From: Acinetobacter sp. A47
GTDB lineage: Bacteria > Pseudomonadota > Gammaproteobacteria > Pseudomonadales > Moraxellaceae
Length of the DNA stretch: 64,000 bases
Direction of reading: 5' to 3'
NCBI RefSeq assembly: GCF_000805455.1
Contig: NZ_JSUS01000032.1
Location: 372,001 to 436,000 of the forward strand
The translations under genes were made by a program, and so were the position numbers. Of the stretch, positions 51,110 through 61,169 are shown in pieces (the first letter of the stretch is position 1; each line of letters opens with the position of its first letter). Below the pieces are notes generated by a model, which saw nothing but the letters and a program-made list of their open reading frames with translations, was not told where the DNA came from and made no database searches.

Positions 51110-51203
51110 TATATTTTCAATTCTATAAATTTCTGCAATGAAACAATCTAATCATTTGAAATAATTTACTTTTTATTAGATATACGCGAAATTAGATACA
51201 AAA

Positions 51204-51218
51204 AGATAATAATCGTTC
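51204..51218. promoter_or_regulatory. Possible second Fur site, nearer the divergent receptor
   Basis: AGATAATAATCGTTC matches 9 of 14 defined positions of the Fur 7-1-7 consensus; the left half is nearly perfect. It is 266 bases before the receptor start, so it would act on a distant promoter. Confidence 0.4.
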
Positions 51219-51483
51219 TTATTTAATAAAATGATGATTCAATCAATATTGATAGCTTTTTATGATTTTTAAATTGCTTAAATTACAGCAAATTAGAGAA
51301 ATAAATCCCAAAACAATGTATTTATGTGCCTGTATTATCAAAAACTATCTTCTACAGGCTCAATTACTCCACCGAATGAAGATAAAGAATAAAATGATGA
51401 TTTCGCCTATTGCGCTGTTCACTATTTTCTCCACTATAATGCCGAAAATTTAAAAACAATCTCAGGCTGAGATCTCAGGAACG

Positions 51484-53715
51484 ATGATGGAGCGCTATAA
51501 AAGCCTAAATAAAAATTTAGATGTAAAAGGTATTATTCCCTTTCTATCGATTGGGGGATTCATTTTATTTTCCAATGCATCTTTTGCAGCATCTTCCGCT
51601 GAAGCAACCCGTACGGACAACAAGTCAGAATTACTCCCCACCATTACCGTGCAAGCATCACGATCCGATGAGCTCTCCTCTTCTGCCAAGCAAGTCACGC
51701 GACTCGATGAACAGCAAATTGAACTTTTGAAAAATGCCTCATCAGGCAATCTCGCGACTGTGCTGGCTAAAGCAGTACCCGGCTTATCCGATTCGAGCCG
51801 CACCATTACCGATTTCGGACAAACCTTACGTGGGCGTAATGCATTGATTCTGGTGGATGGCGTGCCGATGAATTTAACGCGTGACACATCCAGAGGACTT
51901 TCTGCGATTGATCCGCAAAGTATTAGTAGCATTGAAGTCATACGCGGCAGTAATGCAATTTATGGTAGCGGCGCAGCGGGTGGAACCATTTCAATCACCA
52001 CTAAAGCGGCTGGCGGTGAACCTGCTGCAAAAACCGTGATTGGCTTACAGAGTCCGCTCACCAATATCCGTTCAGATGCTTTCAGTGGCGATATCCATCA
52101 ATATTTTTCAGGCAGTCTGAATAACTTCGATTATGCCCTGGATTTTGGCTATCAAAGAATTGGCAGCCCCTATGATGCAAGAGGAAAGCGGGTTGCACCC
52201 GAACCTAGTCAGGGCGATCTGTTTGATGCCGATGCCTATAGTATCGGGGCTAAACTCGGCTATCACCTGGACGATAATCAGTATCTACAACTGGCTGCAA
52301 ACTATTATAATGCCGAACAGGATTCCGACTATGCTTCTGATCCGAGTGTTGCCCAATTACCACCAGGTCGCGTCCCTGCCAAGGCAATTAAAGGACTGAA
52401 ATTAAAACAACAAAATAAAAATGAAAACCAGATTTATAATCTGACTTATAGCCATAAAGATTTATTTGGCAATAAACTCGATGCCCAGATTTATTACCGC
52501 GACTTTTTCACCCGCTTTGCCCCCTTTGATGCGCGTAAAGTACCGACACGCGGAGGACAGGTCGATCAGGTCTACCAAAACAATAATGTGCTGGGTAGTC
52601 GCTTAACCGTCACGACACCACTTGAGTTTTTAGGTGACACTTCACTGGTCTGGGGTGGAGATTTTAGCCGTGAAAAGAGCGAAATGCCGTTAGATACTTT
52701 CGATCAAGATATCTATGATCAATCTGGTGGGCTAGAATTCGTCAAAACTGGAAAGCTGATTTATTTACCTGAACTTACCACCCAGAGCGTGGGCGGATTT
52801 GTACAGTTGAAACATCGTTTTAACGATCAATGGTCGGCTGAAGCTGGCACACGCTATGAGGACAGTTTTGCCAAAATTAACAGCTTTGTGCCTTTGTCCC
52901 AGCTTAAAGAACCTGATCCCTATACCGTTCAAGGCGGTAAAGTAAAAGCGGATGCATGGCTCTACAATGCCAATCTCACCTTTGCACCAAGCGATGAACA
53001 TTCGATTTATGCCTCATTCAATCAAGGCTTCCAGCTACCTGATGTGGGAATTGTCATCCGGAATGCTAAAAAAGATTTTGATTTAGGTTCTTCATTCTTA
53101 GAACCCGTCAAAGTGGACAATTATGAACTCGGCTGGAATGGCCATTTCAACAATTTCAGTTCCAGTCTGGCTGTATTCCACTCAACTTCCGATCTTGGCG
53201 GTGTACAATCCTTTGGCAACGGGTTAATTCTGACCCGAACCAAGGAAAAAGTAACGGGTGTAGAGGCGACGCTGGATTATCTTGAAGATGCCAAAGTCTG
53301 GGGTGCTGGTGGGAGTGTGACCTGGATGAAAGGACGTGAGACACCGAAAAATAGTCATACTGAACAGGATATGACTGGTTTCCGTATTCCGCCGTTAAAA
53401 GTGACCGCTTATATTTCCTATAGCCCGACCGATACCTGGACCAACCGTATTCAGGCGACGTATTTCGGTGCAGAAGACTACCGTCTCAATGGTAACAATA
53501 GCTTTGGACGCTATGATGTCAAATCCTATACCACAGCAGATTTAATCAGCAGTTTTGCCATCAATAAACAAGATACGATGACGATTGGTATCGAGAATAT
53601 GTTCAATCGTGAGTACTATCCGCTTTATAGCCAGCTCATGCGTAATAGCAACAATACCAGTCACCTATTAGCGAGTGGCGTAACCGCTAAAGTCTCTTAT
53701 ACGCATAAGTGGTAA
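51484..53715 (+). CDS. Second TonB-dependent siderophore receptor (IutA clade)
   Basis: The 743-residue receptor has a signal peptide (ending at NASFAASS, about residue 35), a TonB-box region LPTITVQASRSDEL, and a plug with DFGQTLRGRNALILVDGVPM and SIEVIRGSNAIYGSGAAGG. The barrel ends in KVSYTHKW. The plug is of the same type as BfnH (GQTMRGRNVLVMIDGV), so both belong to the IutA-like citrate-hydroxamate receptor group. It is divergent from bfnA. It may import the same siderophore, a precursor, or a foreign relative. Start ATGATG at 51484; the second Met is equally possible. Confidence 0.88.
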   Translation: MMERYKSLNKNLDVKGIIPFLSIGGFILFSNASFAASSAEATRTDNKSELLPTITVQASRSDELSSSAKQVTRLDEQQIELLKNASSGNLATVLAKAVPGLSDSSRTITDFGQTLRGRNALILVDGVPMNLTRDTSRGLSAIDPQSISSIEVIRGSNAIYGSGAAGGTISITTKAAGGEPAAKTVIGLQSPLTNIRSDAFSGDIHQYFSGSLNNFDYALDFGYQRIGSPYDARGKRVAPEPSQGDLFDADAYSIGAKLGYHLDDNQYLQLAANYYNAEQDSDYASDPSVAQLPPGRVPAKAIKGLKLKQQNKNENQIYNLTYSHKDLFGNKLDAQIYYRDFFTRFAPFDARKVPTRGGQVDQVYQNNNVLGSRLTVTTPLEFLGDTSLVWGGDFSREKSEMPLDTFDQDIYDQSGGLEFVKTGKLIYLPELTTQSVGGFVQLKHRFNDQWSAEAGTRYEDSFAKINSFVPLSQLKEPDPYTVQGGKVKADAWLYNANLTFAPSDEHSIYASFNQGFQLPDVGIVIRNAKKDFDLGSSFLEPVKVDNYELGWNGHFNNFSSSLAVFHSTSDLGGVQSFGNGLILTRTKEKVTGVEATLDYLEDAKVWGAGGSVTWMKGRETPKNSHTEQDMTGFRIPPLKVTAYISYSPTDTWTNRIQATYFGAEDYRLNGNNSFGRYDVKSYTTADLISSFAINKQDTMTIGIENMFNREYYPLYSQLMRNSNNTSHLLASGVTAKVSYTHKW

Positions 53716-53729
53716 TCAGTCGATCAAAT

Positions 53730-53764
53730 ACGATAGATATCTGCTGATATCTATCGTTGTTTCA
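53730..53764 (+). terminator. Hairpin terminator after the second receptor
   Basis: ACGATAGATATC / GATATCTATCGT, a perfect 12-bp stem with a TGCT loop, followed by TGTTTC. The T tract is short, so efficiency is uncertain. Confidence 0.65.
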
Positions 53765-53823
53765 AGCATCATCCTGTTTAACAATTAAATTCCGAATAGC
53801 TTTAAAAACAAGCATTAATATTT

Positions 53824-54291
53824 TTAGATATCAAGTACATCAGCAAATTCAGCGCCCAGTAATCGGGCCAGATCTTTCGGATCAAGGCCAATATCAAGTC
53901 CCCTCTTGCCGCCACTCACATATATCTTGCTCAGAGATTGCGCCGTGGCATCAATCACCGTTTTAAGACGTTTCTTTTGGCCTAAAGGGCTGATTCCACC
54001 GACCAGATACCCTGTTAAACGTTCGGCATCTTTTGGATTGGCCATTTGCAATTTTTTACAGCCAACTGCGGCAGCGACTTTTTTCAGGTTAAGCTGGTGA
54101 TTGACCGGTAAAACCGCAATAAAATAATTTTTTTCGTCGGTGACCATCAGGGTTTTAAATACTTCTGCGACATTCAAGTTGAGTTTTTCGGCGGCTTCCA
54201 GCCCAAAACTTTTGGCATTGGCATCATGTTCATATTCATGAACTGAAAATGATATTTTATTCTTTTCTAATAACTTGCAGGCAGGTGTCAT
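53824..54291 (-). CDS. ybaK: Cys-tRNA(Pro)/Cys-tRNA deacylase, YbaK/EbsC family
   Basis: The 155-residue protein matches the YbaK editing-domain family. It starts with [23 protein letters not shown], has the [20 protein letters not shown] strand pair with the catalytic Lys (about residue 46), [16 protein letters not shown] near 94, and [16 protein letters not shown] near the end. These proteins hydrolyse Cys wrongly attached to tRNA-Pro in trans. It is a lone minus-strand gene between the siderophore region and unrelated genes. Confidence 0.92.
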   Translation of the reverse strand: MTPACKLLEKNKISFSVHEYEHDANAKSFGLEAAEKLNLNVAEVFKTLMVTDEKNYFIAVLPVNHQLNLKKVAAAVGCKKLQMANPKDAERLTGYLVGGISPLGQKKRLKTVIDATAQSLSKIYVSGGKRGLDIGLDPKDLARLLGAEFADVLDI

Positions 54292-54355
54292 GTCTTTTCA
54301 GGTTTTACTTTAAGAATAACGGGGTGGTCAGTGTAGCATTGAAAAAATAAAGATT

Positions 54356-54374
54356 AAATTTGCTTAGGCTATTT
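54356..54374 (+). repeat. 19-bp direct repeat, copy 1
   Basis: AAATTTGCTTAGGCTATTT; identical to 54795-54813. It lies 81 bases before the 54455 gene. Confidence 0.85.
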
Positions 54375-54454
54375 TGCTACTCCTTTTTTCTTGATAAATG
54401 TTCAGATAGCCTCATATATTGGCTAAAGATGACAGGTACAGGCGCGAACAATTT

Positions 54455-54760
54455 ATGAGTTATAAGCATAATAATTTAATGGCAATGCGCCAGAATTATT
54501 GGGATGATGAACATTCTTCTACGGTACAGACTGAAAAACAGTTTTTGCAAAACCTGCTGGTTGAAGAAGGTGTGTTCAAGGAAGCCTCTCTGGAAGACAC
54601 CAAATATTTTTTCTTTACACTCCCCAGTATTATTATTGTGAAAGCTTATGCGCTTGGCTTTCATCATAGTGAGGTAAGACGGATGCTGGTAAAGCATATT
54701 CACACCCACAAACCTGCATTGATGAAACGTGCTGCCTTAAAAATTCAGTTTAAAATTTAG
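54455..54760 (+). CDS. Hypothetical protein, 101 residues
   Basis: No domain is recognised. The protein (MSYKHNNLMAMRQNYWDDEH start) is probably all-alpha, with an aromatic patch DTKYFFFTLPSIIIVKAYALGF (around 49-70, broken as needed) and a His/Lys-rich end (RRMLVKHIHTHKPALMKRAALK). There is no signal peptide. The longer frame from 54419 uses TTG and is less likely. The gene is flanked by a perfect 19-bp direct repeat 439 bases apart, each copy also lying ahead of a gene. Confidence 0.55.
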   Translation: MSYKHNNLMAMRQNYWDDEHSSTVQTEKQFLQNLLVEEGVFKEASLEDTKYFFFTLPSIIIVKAYALGFHHSEVRRMLVKHIHTHKPALMKRAALKIQFKI

Positions 54761-54794
54761 TACATAGCTATAGCAGGGTCTAAAGACAGAAAGA

Positions 54795-54813
54795 AAATTT
54801 GCTTAGGCTATTT
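54795..54813 (+). repeat. 19-bp direct repeat, copy 2
   Basis: Same AAATTTGCTTAGGCTATTT as 54356-54374. It lies 140 bases before the AarF-type gene. Confidence 0.85.
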
Positions 54814-54953
54814 ATAACCTTTCCCCTGTTGTGCAAATTTAGACTGATAATTCAAGAGATTGAACTATTTTAATACGTTCAAAAGCGGTAATATCCGCTA
54901 CAATTCAAGTCTCGGCTTTCAGCCCTCCGATTTCAGCATAGGATTTTTCTTTC

Positions 54954-56327
54954 ATGTCAGATCAGAACGATAAGCTTAAGAATCTAAAAACCTCCTCGGT
55001 GGATCGTCGCTTATCTATCGCAAAAGCTTCTTTACTTGCTGGAACACGTTGGGCAACCGCAAGTGCAACTTCTCTTTTCTCCAGCGAAGAAGAAAAAGAG
55101 AAGAAACGTAAAAAAGCCATGGCTGAACAGGCTCACTATCTGGTTTCTGAAATTGGCAAACTCAAGGGTTCAATCGTCAAGATTGGCCAGATGATGGCCT
55201 TATACGGCGAGCATTTCCTGCCCGAAGAAATTACACAGGCATTAAATACCCTCAACAATCAGACCGTAGCCCTCGCCTGGCCTGCGATCAAGGCGCATTT
55301 ACAGGAACAGCTAGGTTCAAAACTGGACGACCTGACCATTGATCATGAACCGATTGGTACGGCTTCACTGGCTCAGGTGCATCGTGCAATCCGTAAATCG
55401 GACGGTTTAGAGCTGGTACTTAAAATCCAGTATCCGGGTGTTGCCGAAGCAATCGACTCCGACATGAACCTGTTCAAGAACATGTTAAAGCTGACCCGCA
55501 TGGTGCCGCAAACCCGCGAATTTGATCAGTGGTTTGATGAAGTCCGTGACATGATGCATCGCGAGGTAAATTATAGTATTGAAGCAGCAACCACACGTCG
55601 TTTTGCCGAACGCCTCAAAGATGATCCCCGTTATATCGTTCCACAGATCGTTGATGAGTTTTGTGCAGATAAAGTGCTCTGTATGACCTTTGAACGCGGT
55701 GTTCCGGTCAATAGTCCTGTCATGCTTTCACTTCCTCAAGAGCGCCGCAACCAGTTGGGCGAAGCTTCGCTAGAGATTGCAGTACGTGAACTGTTTGAAT
55801 GGGGTGAAATGCAGACCGATCCGAACTTTGGTAACTATCTGGTGCGCTTAGGTGACGGCGATCAGGTCAAAGACAAGATTGTGTTGCTCGATTTTGGCGC
55901 CATTCGCCAGTTCGACAATAACCTGCTGACCGTAGCCCGTAACCTTATTCAGGCTGGCTATGATCACGACAAGAACGCGATGGTCAAGGCAATGACTGGC
56001 TATGAGTTTTTTGATGGCATGCCAGAAAGCATTAAACCGGGGATGGCGGATGTGTTCCTGATCGCGACAGAAGCCTTTAGCTGTCCGGAAAATAATCCGG
56101 ATATGCCAGCTGGGATTATGGATGAGCAAGACCGCTATGACTGGAAAAAAAGCCAGCTGCATAGCCGTGTGATGCAACAGGCCGGACAATCAATGGCTTC
56201 CCGTTATTTCTCGGTTCCGCCAAAAGAATTTATGTTTATTAGCCGTAAATTCATCGGTGCCTATACGTTCATGACCGTGATTGATGCAAAAACCAATGTC
56301 CGCAAAATGATTCGTCAATTTACGTGA
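54954..56327 (+). CDS. AarF/UbiB/ABC1 atypical kinase-like protein
   Basis: The 457-residue protein has the ABC1/ADCK hallmarks: the KxGQ motif (Lys76-Ile-Gly-Gln79 in SIVKIGQMMALYGE), the alanine-rich loop region PIGTASLAQVHRA with the VLKIQYPGV lysine, the QTDPNFGNYL catalytic segment, and LLDFGAIR in place of DFG. Bacterial members include UbiB, which supports ubiquinone synthesis through ATPase activity. This one is shorter than UbiB and has no C-terminal membrane helices that I can see. It is closer to the soluble AarF-type group. Its role is unknown. Confidence 0.85.
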   Translation: MSDQNDKLKNLKTSSVDRRLSIAKASLLAGTRWATASATSLFSSEEEKEKKRKKAMAEQAHYLVSEIGKLKGSIVKIGQMMALYGEHFLPEEITQALNTLNNQTVALAWPAIKAHLQEQLGSKLDDLTIDHEPIGTASLAQVHRAIRKSDGLELVLKIQYPGVAEAIDSDMNLFKNMLKLTRMVPQTREFDQWFDEVRDMMHREVNYSIEAATTRRFAERLKDDPRYIVPQIVDEFCADKVLCMTFERGVPVNSPVMLSLPQERRNQLGEASLEIAVRELFEWGEMQTDPNFGNYLVRLGDGDQVKDKIVLLDFGAIRQFDNNLLTVARNLIQAGYDHDKNAMVKAMTGYEFFDGMPESIKPGMADVFLIATEAFSCPENNPDMPAGIMDEQDRYDWKKSQLHSRVMQQAGQSMASRYFSVPPKEFMFISRKFIGAYTFMTVIDAKTNVRKMIRQFT

Positions 56328-56350
56328 TCAATCATTTCCAGTGACATGAT

Positions 56351-56386
56351 AAAAAGCCTGTCCATTCATATGCACAGGCTTTTTTA
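56351..56386. terminator. Bidirectional terminator between the AarF gene and pobA
   Basis: AAAAAGCCTGT / ACAGGCTTTTT hairpin with a 13-base loop and T runs on both sides. Confidence 0.85.
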
Positions 56387-56411
56387 TTGCTATTTATTAA
56401 AAGTTATACTG

Positions 56412-57647
<1,236 letters not shown>

Positions 57648-57715
57648 TTAAACTACTGCTTTTGTTTTTTGTATACGATGTATCCAGAGCGAAAATAACC
57701 GTTTATCATTTCATT

Positions 57716-57732
57716 TGTCCGGATAGCGGACA
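57716..57732. promoter_or_regulatory. Candidate PobR operator
   Basis: TGTCCG - gatag - CGGACA, a perfect 6-bp inverted repeat in the 139-base divergent pobA-pobR region, 28 bases before pobR and about 96 bases from pobA. PobR both activates pobA and represses itself in the known system. Confidence 0.6.
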
Positions 57733-57759
57733 CGAAATCAGGATGATAAGGAAGAAAGG

Positions 57760-58575
57760 ATGTCTTCGATCAATGCTTTTCTCGAGCACCCAGGCTCACA
57801 TGAGCGTATCCGCCAAGAAGACTACATTGCAGGTTTAGCCAAAGGTCTGGCCTTGCTGGAAGCCTTTGGAACTGAACGGCAGCGTCTGAATGTTACACAA
57901 ATAGCAGAACGTACCGGCATTAGCCGTACAGCTGCACGCAGACATTTAAAAACCTTAAAATACTTAGGCTATTTAGATACCGACGAGCATTATTTCTGGC
58001 TCACCCACCGGGTTTTACGCCTGTCCAGTTCTTATCTCAGCTCGGCACATCTGCCGAAAATAGCCCAGTCCTTTCTCAATCTTTTAGCTGCCCAGACCTC
58101 TTTAACCTTTTCCATCGTGGTATTGGATGACAATGAGGTGGTGCCAATTGCGCGAAGCTATTTGCCACAGCAGGACAACTTACGGGTCAGCCCTTATGGT
58201 ATGCATTTGGGCAATCGCTTACCTGCCCATGCCACTTCTACAGGCAAGGTTTTATTGGCAGGATTGCCTGAACAGGCGCAGCAGGACTGGGTCCAAAGCT
58301 ATGGCTTGAAACGTCTGACACCTTTTACCCTCACCGACCCGACCCGATTCATGCAGGTGCTGAAAGATATTTCATTTTCGGATTATTGCTTATCAAAAGA
58401 AGAACATGAGCTGGGTGTAATTGCGATTGCCGTGCCTGTACTGAATGCCCAAGGTCAGGCCATTGCAGCCCTTAACTGTATGTCACAGACCAACCGGGTT
58501 CAGGAAGATTACCTGATCCAGCAAATTTTGCCTTTACTGCGTAACACCGCCAATGAACTGCGAAATATAATTTAA
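57760..58575 (+). CDS. pobR: IclR-type activator of pobA
   Basis: The 271-residue protein has an N-terminal winged helix (LNVTQIAERTGISRTAARRH, about residues 46-65, then LKTLKYLGYL). It also has the IclR effector domain with PAHATSTGKVLLAGL near 155 and DYCLSKEEHELGVIAIAVPV near 207. It is the PcaU/PobR/CatR-like subgroup that binds small aromatic or beta-keto acids. In Acinetobacter PobR answers to 4-hydroxybenzoate. AAGGAAG ribosome site is just before the ATG. Confidence 0.93.
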   Translation: MSSINAFLEHPGSHERIRQEDYIAGLAKGLALLEAFGTERQRLNVTQIAERTGISRTAARRHLKTLKYLGYLDTDEHYFWLTHRVLRLSSSYLSSAHLPKIAQSFLNLLAAQTSLTFSIVVLDDNEVVPIARSYLPQQDNLRVSPYGMHLGNRLPAHATSTGKVLLAGLPEQAQQDWVQSYGLKRLTPFTLTDPTRFMQVLKDISFSDYCLSKEEHELGVIAIAVPVLNAQGQAIAALNCMSQTNRVQEDYLIQQILPLLRNTANELRNII

Positions 58576-58886
58576 ATTTCAAATACTTATACTTAAAGCA
58601 ACCTGTTATGGAGTAACCAAGGCTTCTTTGATCCAGTATATTTTGTCTAAAAAAACTTCCGCTATTATCAAATAAGCACAAGTTCGTTCACATAGAAAAG
58701 TCACAATTTTACAAGAAAAACAATCAAGGTAGATTTGAATAAATATCAACCGCTTACCGATCTAATTTTTTTAACAGCCTAAATTGTTGTGAAAACTGCT
58801 GCATAAAAAAATTGACAGGAATTTTAAAACATAATACATATAGTATTATATGTTATATTTTAAAACCAAAAGACAAGGAAGAACAC
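58576..58886. other. Promoter region of the aldehyde dehydrogenase cluster
   Basis: No gene is seen. Most of the 311 bases are AT-rich. A TTGACA hexamer at 58812-58817 and a palindrome at 58832-58848 near the expected -10 place are the only clear signals. Confidence 0.55.
58832..58848. promoter_or_regulatory. Palindrome over the dehydrogenase promoter, likely repressor site
   Basis: TAATAC - ATATA - GTATTA is a perfect inverted repeat. It begins 14 bases after a consensus -35 (TTGACA, 58812-58817), so it covers the -10 area. The GntR regulator encoded at 61170 is the natural candidate to bind it. Confidence 0.5.
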
Positions 58887-60317
58887 ATGTCTAAAACTCA
58901 ACTCAAACATTTTATTAACGGTGAATACGTAGAAGCACAAGGAAAGGATTATTTTGATCTGGTCAGTCCGGTAACAGGTCAGGTTTATGCCACCTCTCCC
59001 AATGCCACCGATGCAGAAGTCGATGCTGCTTATGCAGCAGCAAAGCAGGCCTTTAAAATTTGGGGTCGCAGTACGCCCGCTGTCCGTCAGAAAGCCCTGC
59101 TTGATTTAGCCGATGCGGTCGAAGCCAATGCTGAACGTTTAATCGAGGCACAAAGCCGTAATACAGGCCAGCTCAAGCACCTGATTGCTTCTGAAGAAGT
59201 TGCTATTTCTGCCAATCAGATCCGTTTCTTTGCTGGTGCTGCCCGTCTGCTCAATGGTTCAGCAACTGGTGAATATCTAGAAGGCTTGACCTCTAGCATT
59301 CGACGTGAACCCGTTGGTGTAGTCGGTCAGGTCACCCCCTGGAACTACCCGTTAATGATGGCGGTCTGGAAAATTGCACCAGCCCTAGCTGCCGGGAATA
59401 CCGTTGTGCTCAAACCAAGTGATACTACACCTGAAAGTACCCTGCTGCTGGCAGAACTTGCAGCGCCATTTTTCCCCAAAGGCGCATTCAATGTGGTTTT
59501 AGGTCAAGCCAATGTTGGTGCTAAAGTGGTTTCACACAAAACCCCTGCACTTGTATCCATTACAGGTTCGGTACGCGCCGGTTTACAGGTCGCCGCATCT
59601 GCCGCTGCCAATCTGGCCAAAGCGCATCTTGAACTGGGCGGTAAAGCACCTGTCTTGGTATTTGCCGATGCAGATCTTGATAAAGCAGCCGAAATGATTG
59701 CCATGACCGGTTTCTTTAATGCCGGACAAGACTGCACTGCTGCGACACGTGTAATCGTAGAAGAATCAGTGCATGATGAGTTTTTGGCAAAACTGGTGGC
59801 AGCAGCAAAAAATACCCGTTTTGGTGAGCCAGATGATCAGGATGCGCTTTATGGTCCGTTAAACAATGCCAACCAGCTGAAAAATGTACAGTCATTCATT
59901 GAAAGGCTACCGGCACACGCCAAAGTTGAAACGGGTGGCAAACATGCCAACCGTCCGGGTTTCTATTTTGAACCTACCGTGATTAGCGGTTTACAGCAAC
60001 AGGATGAAGCCATCCAGAAAGAGATCTTTGGCCCGGTGATTACGGTTCAGAAATTTACAGATGAAACCGATGCCATTGAAAAGGCCAACGATGTTGACTA
60101 TGGCCTTGCTTCAAGTGTCTGGACAACCAATCATGCCCGTGCCACGCGGCTATCGCGCGAGCTGGATTTTGGTACCGTCTGGATCAATACCCATATTCCT
60201 TTAACAGCCGAAATGCCACACGGCGGTTTCAAAAAATCGGGCTATGGCAAAGATTTGTCAGGTTATGGCTTTGAAGAATACACACGTATCAAGCATGTCA
60301 TGAGTGCAAATGAATAA
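58887..60317 (+). CDS. NAD(P)-dependent aldehyde dehydrogenase (aminobutyraldehyde-type)
   Basis: The 476-residue protein is a complete class-3-fold aldehyde dehydrogenase: Asn153 (TPWNYP), Glu249 (HLELGGKAP) and Cys283 (NAGQDCTAATR) are the catalytic residues. The NAGQDCTA form of the active site is typical of gamma-aminobutyraldehyde/betaine-type enzymes (PatD/YdcW-like), which suggests an amino-aldehyde substrate. That substrate is inference. AAGGAAG precedes the ATG at 58887; a 25-codon longer frame begins with TTG inside the promoter. It leads a run with the SnoaL, GntR, Cache and permease genes. Confidence 0.88.
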   Translation: MSKTQLKHFINGEYVEAQGKDYFDLVSPVTGQVYATSPNATDAEVDAAYAAAKQAFKIWGRSTPAVRQKALLDLADAVEANAERLIEAQSRNTGQLKHLIASEEVAISANQIRFFAGAARLLNGSATGEYLEGLTSSIRREPVGVVGQVTPWNYPLMMAVWKIAPALAAGNTVVLKPSDTTPESTLLLAELAAPFFPKGAFNVVLGQANVGAKVVSHKTPALVSITGSVRAGLQVAASAAANLAKAHLELGGKAPVLVFADADLDKAAEMIAMTGFFNAGQDCTAATRVIVEESVHDEFLAKLVAAAKNTRFGEPDDQDALYGPLNNANQLKNVQSFIERLPAHAKVETGGKHANRPGFYFEPTVISGLQQQDEAIQKEIFGPVITVQKFTDETDAIEKANDVDYGLASSVWTTNHARATRLSRELDFGTVWINTHIPLTAEMPHGGFKKSGYGKDLSGYGFEEYTRIKHVMSANE

Positions 60318-60344
60318 GGGACACGGAACGGTCAGGAGCATAGA

Positions 60345-61115
60345 ATGGATATTCAGGAAACCAAACGCCTTGTGAGCAAGGCTCATCATGTCTTGTTTAA
60401 TTTACATGATCTTGATGCTTTAGATCAGTATTTTTGCAAGGATTTTATCGAACATTCCCCTCTGGTTGCAGATGGGCTTGCGGGCCTGCGTCAACTGATT
60501 CAGGACTGTCCCGATATTCGCCATGAAGCAATTCGTGTGCTGGGAGACGGCGATCTAGTGGCCATTCACGGGCGTTTTCACGGTCTGGATGCAACACCTT
60601 TGGTGGGTTTTGACATCTACCGGGTGCAAGATGGCAAGATTGCTGAACATTGGGATGGGCTGGTGGCCGAAGCGCCAGCCAATATCAGCGGTCGCACCCA
60701 ACTGGATGGCCCGACCCAAATTGACGACCACGCTGACCGTGAAGCAAACCGTAAAATCATCCGAGAATTTTTTCAAAAGGCCTTGATTGAAGGAGACTAT
60801 GAAGCGTTCAGAGGCTATACCGATGGCGATCATTTCCTGCAGCATAGCCCCGATATTGGTGACGGGGTAAATTCCGTTATTGATTTCCTGAACAAAATCC
60901 GTCATGAAGGACAAGGTTTGGTATACTCCAGAACACACCGGATGATTGCCGATGGCCAGTTTGTCCTGACCCATTCCGAAGGCAGTATTGCAGGAAACCG
61001 GCATGCCTATTTTGAGTTATGGCGTCTCGAAAACGGCAAGATTGCAGAACTTTGGGATGCAATCCCTGCCGTTCCGGAAGACAACCAGGCCATACACAAC
61101 TTTGGTGTGTTTTAA
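60345..61115 (+). CDS. Double SnoaL-like (NTF2-fold) protein
   Basis: This 256-residue protein has two tandem SnoaL-like domains. In domain 1 (about 8-118) are DLDALDQYFCKDFIEHSPLV and GFDIYRVQDGKIAEHWDGL. In domain 2 (about 130-248) are DYEAFRGYTDGDHFLQHSPD and YFELWRLENGKIAELWDAIP. The repeated (Q/E)HSP and NGKIAE(H/L)WD elements show an internal duplication. SnoaL-fold proteins bind or isomerise small hydrophobic or carboxylate molecules. Here it follows the aldehyde dehydrogenase by 27 bases, so a metabolic role in the same pathway is likely but unspecified. Confidence 0.82.
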   Translation: MDIQETKRLVSKAHHVLFNLHDLDALDQYFCKDFIEHSPLVADGLAGLRQLIQDCPDIRHEAIRVLGDGDLVAIHGRFHGLDATPLVGFDIYRVQDGKIAEHWDGLVAEAPANISGRTQLDGPTQIDDHADREANRKIIREFFQKALIEGDYEAFRGYTDGDHFLQHSPDIGDGVNSVIDFLNKIRHEGQGLVYSRTHRMIADGQFVLTHSEGSIAGNRHAYFELWRLENGKIAELWDAIPAVPEDNQAIHNFGVF

Positions 61116-61130
61116 CCCATGATCCGTAAT

Positions 61131-61158
61131 TAAGCGAAGTGTTACAACTTCGCTTTTA
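61131..61158 (+). terminator. Hairpin terminator after the SnoaL gene
   Basis: AAGCGAAGT / ACTTCGCTT with a short loop followed by TTTA. It separates the two-gene catabolic unit from the regulator. Confidence 0.7.
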
Positions 61159-61169
61159 GAGAACCCGCT

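Larger units (their letters stand above)
50990..51483. other. Divergent promoter region between bfnA and a second receptor
   Basis: This 494-base, very AT-rich region separates two iron-related units read in opposite directions. It holds the perfect Fur palindrome at 51091 and a weaker Fur-like site at 51204. A short plus frame (51262-51453) has no family resemblance and is not called. Length and composition leave room for a leader of the 51484 gene. Confidence 0.6.

Noticed and set aside
51262..51453. 63-residue ORF in the bfnA/receptor promoter region
   Set aside because: Composition follows AT-rich DNA, with no ribosome site or similarity to a known family.
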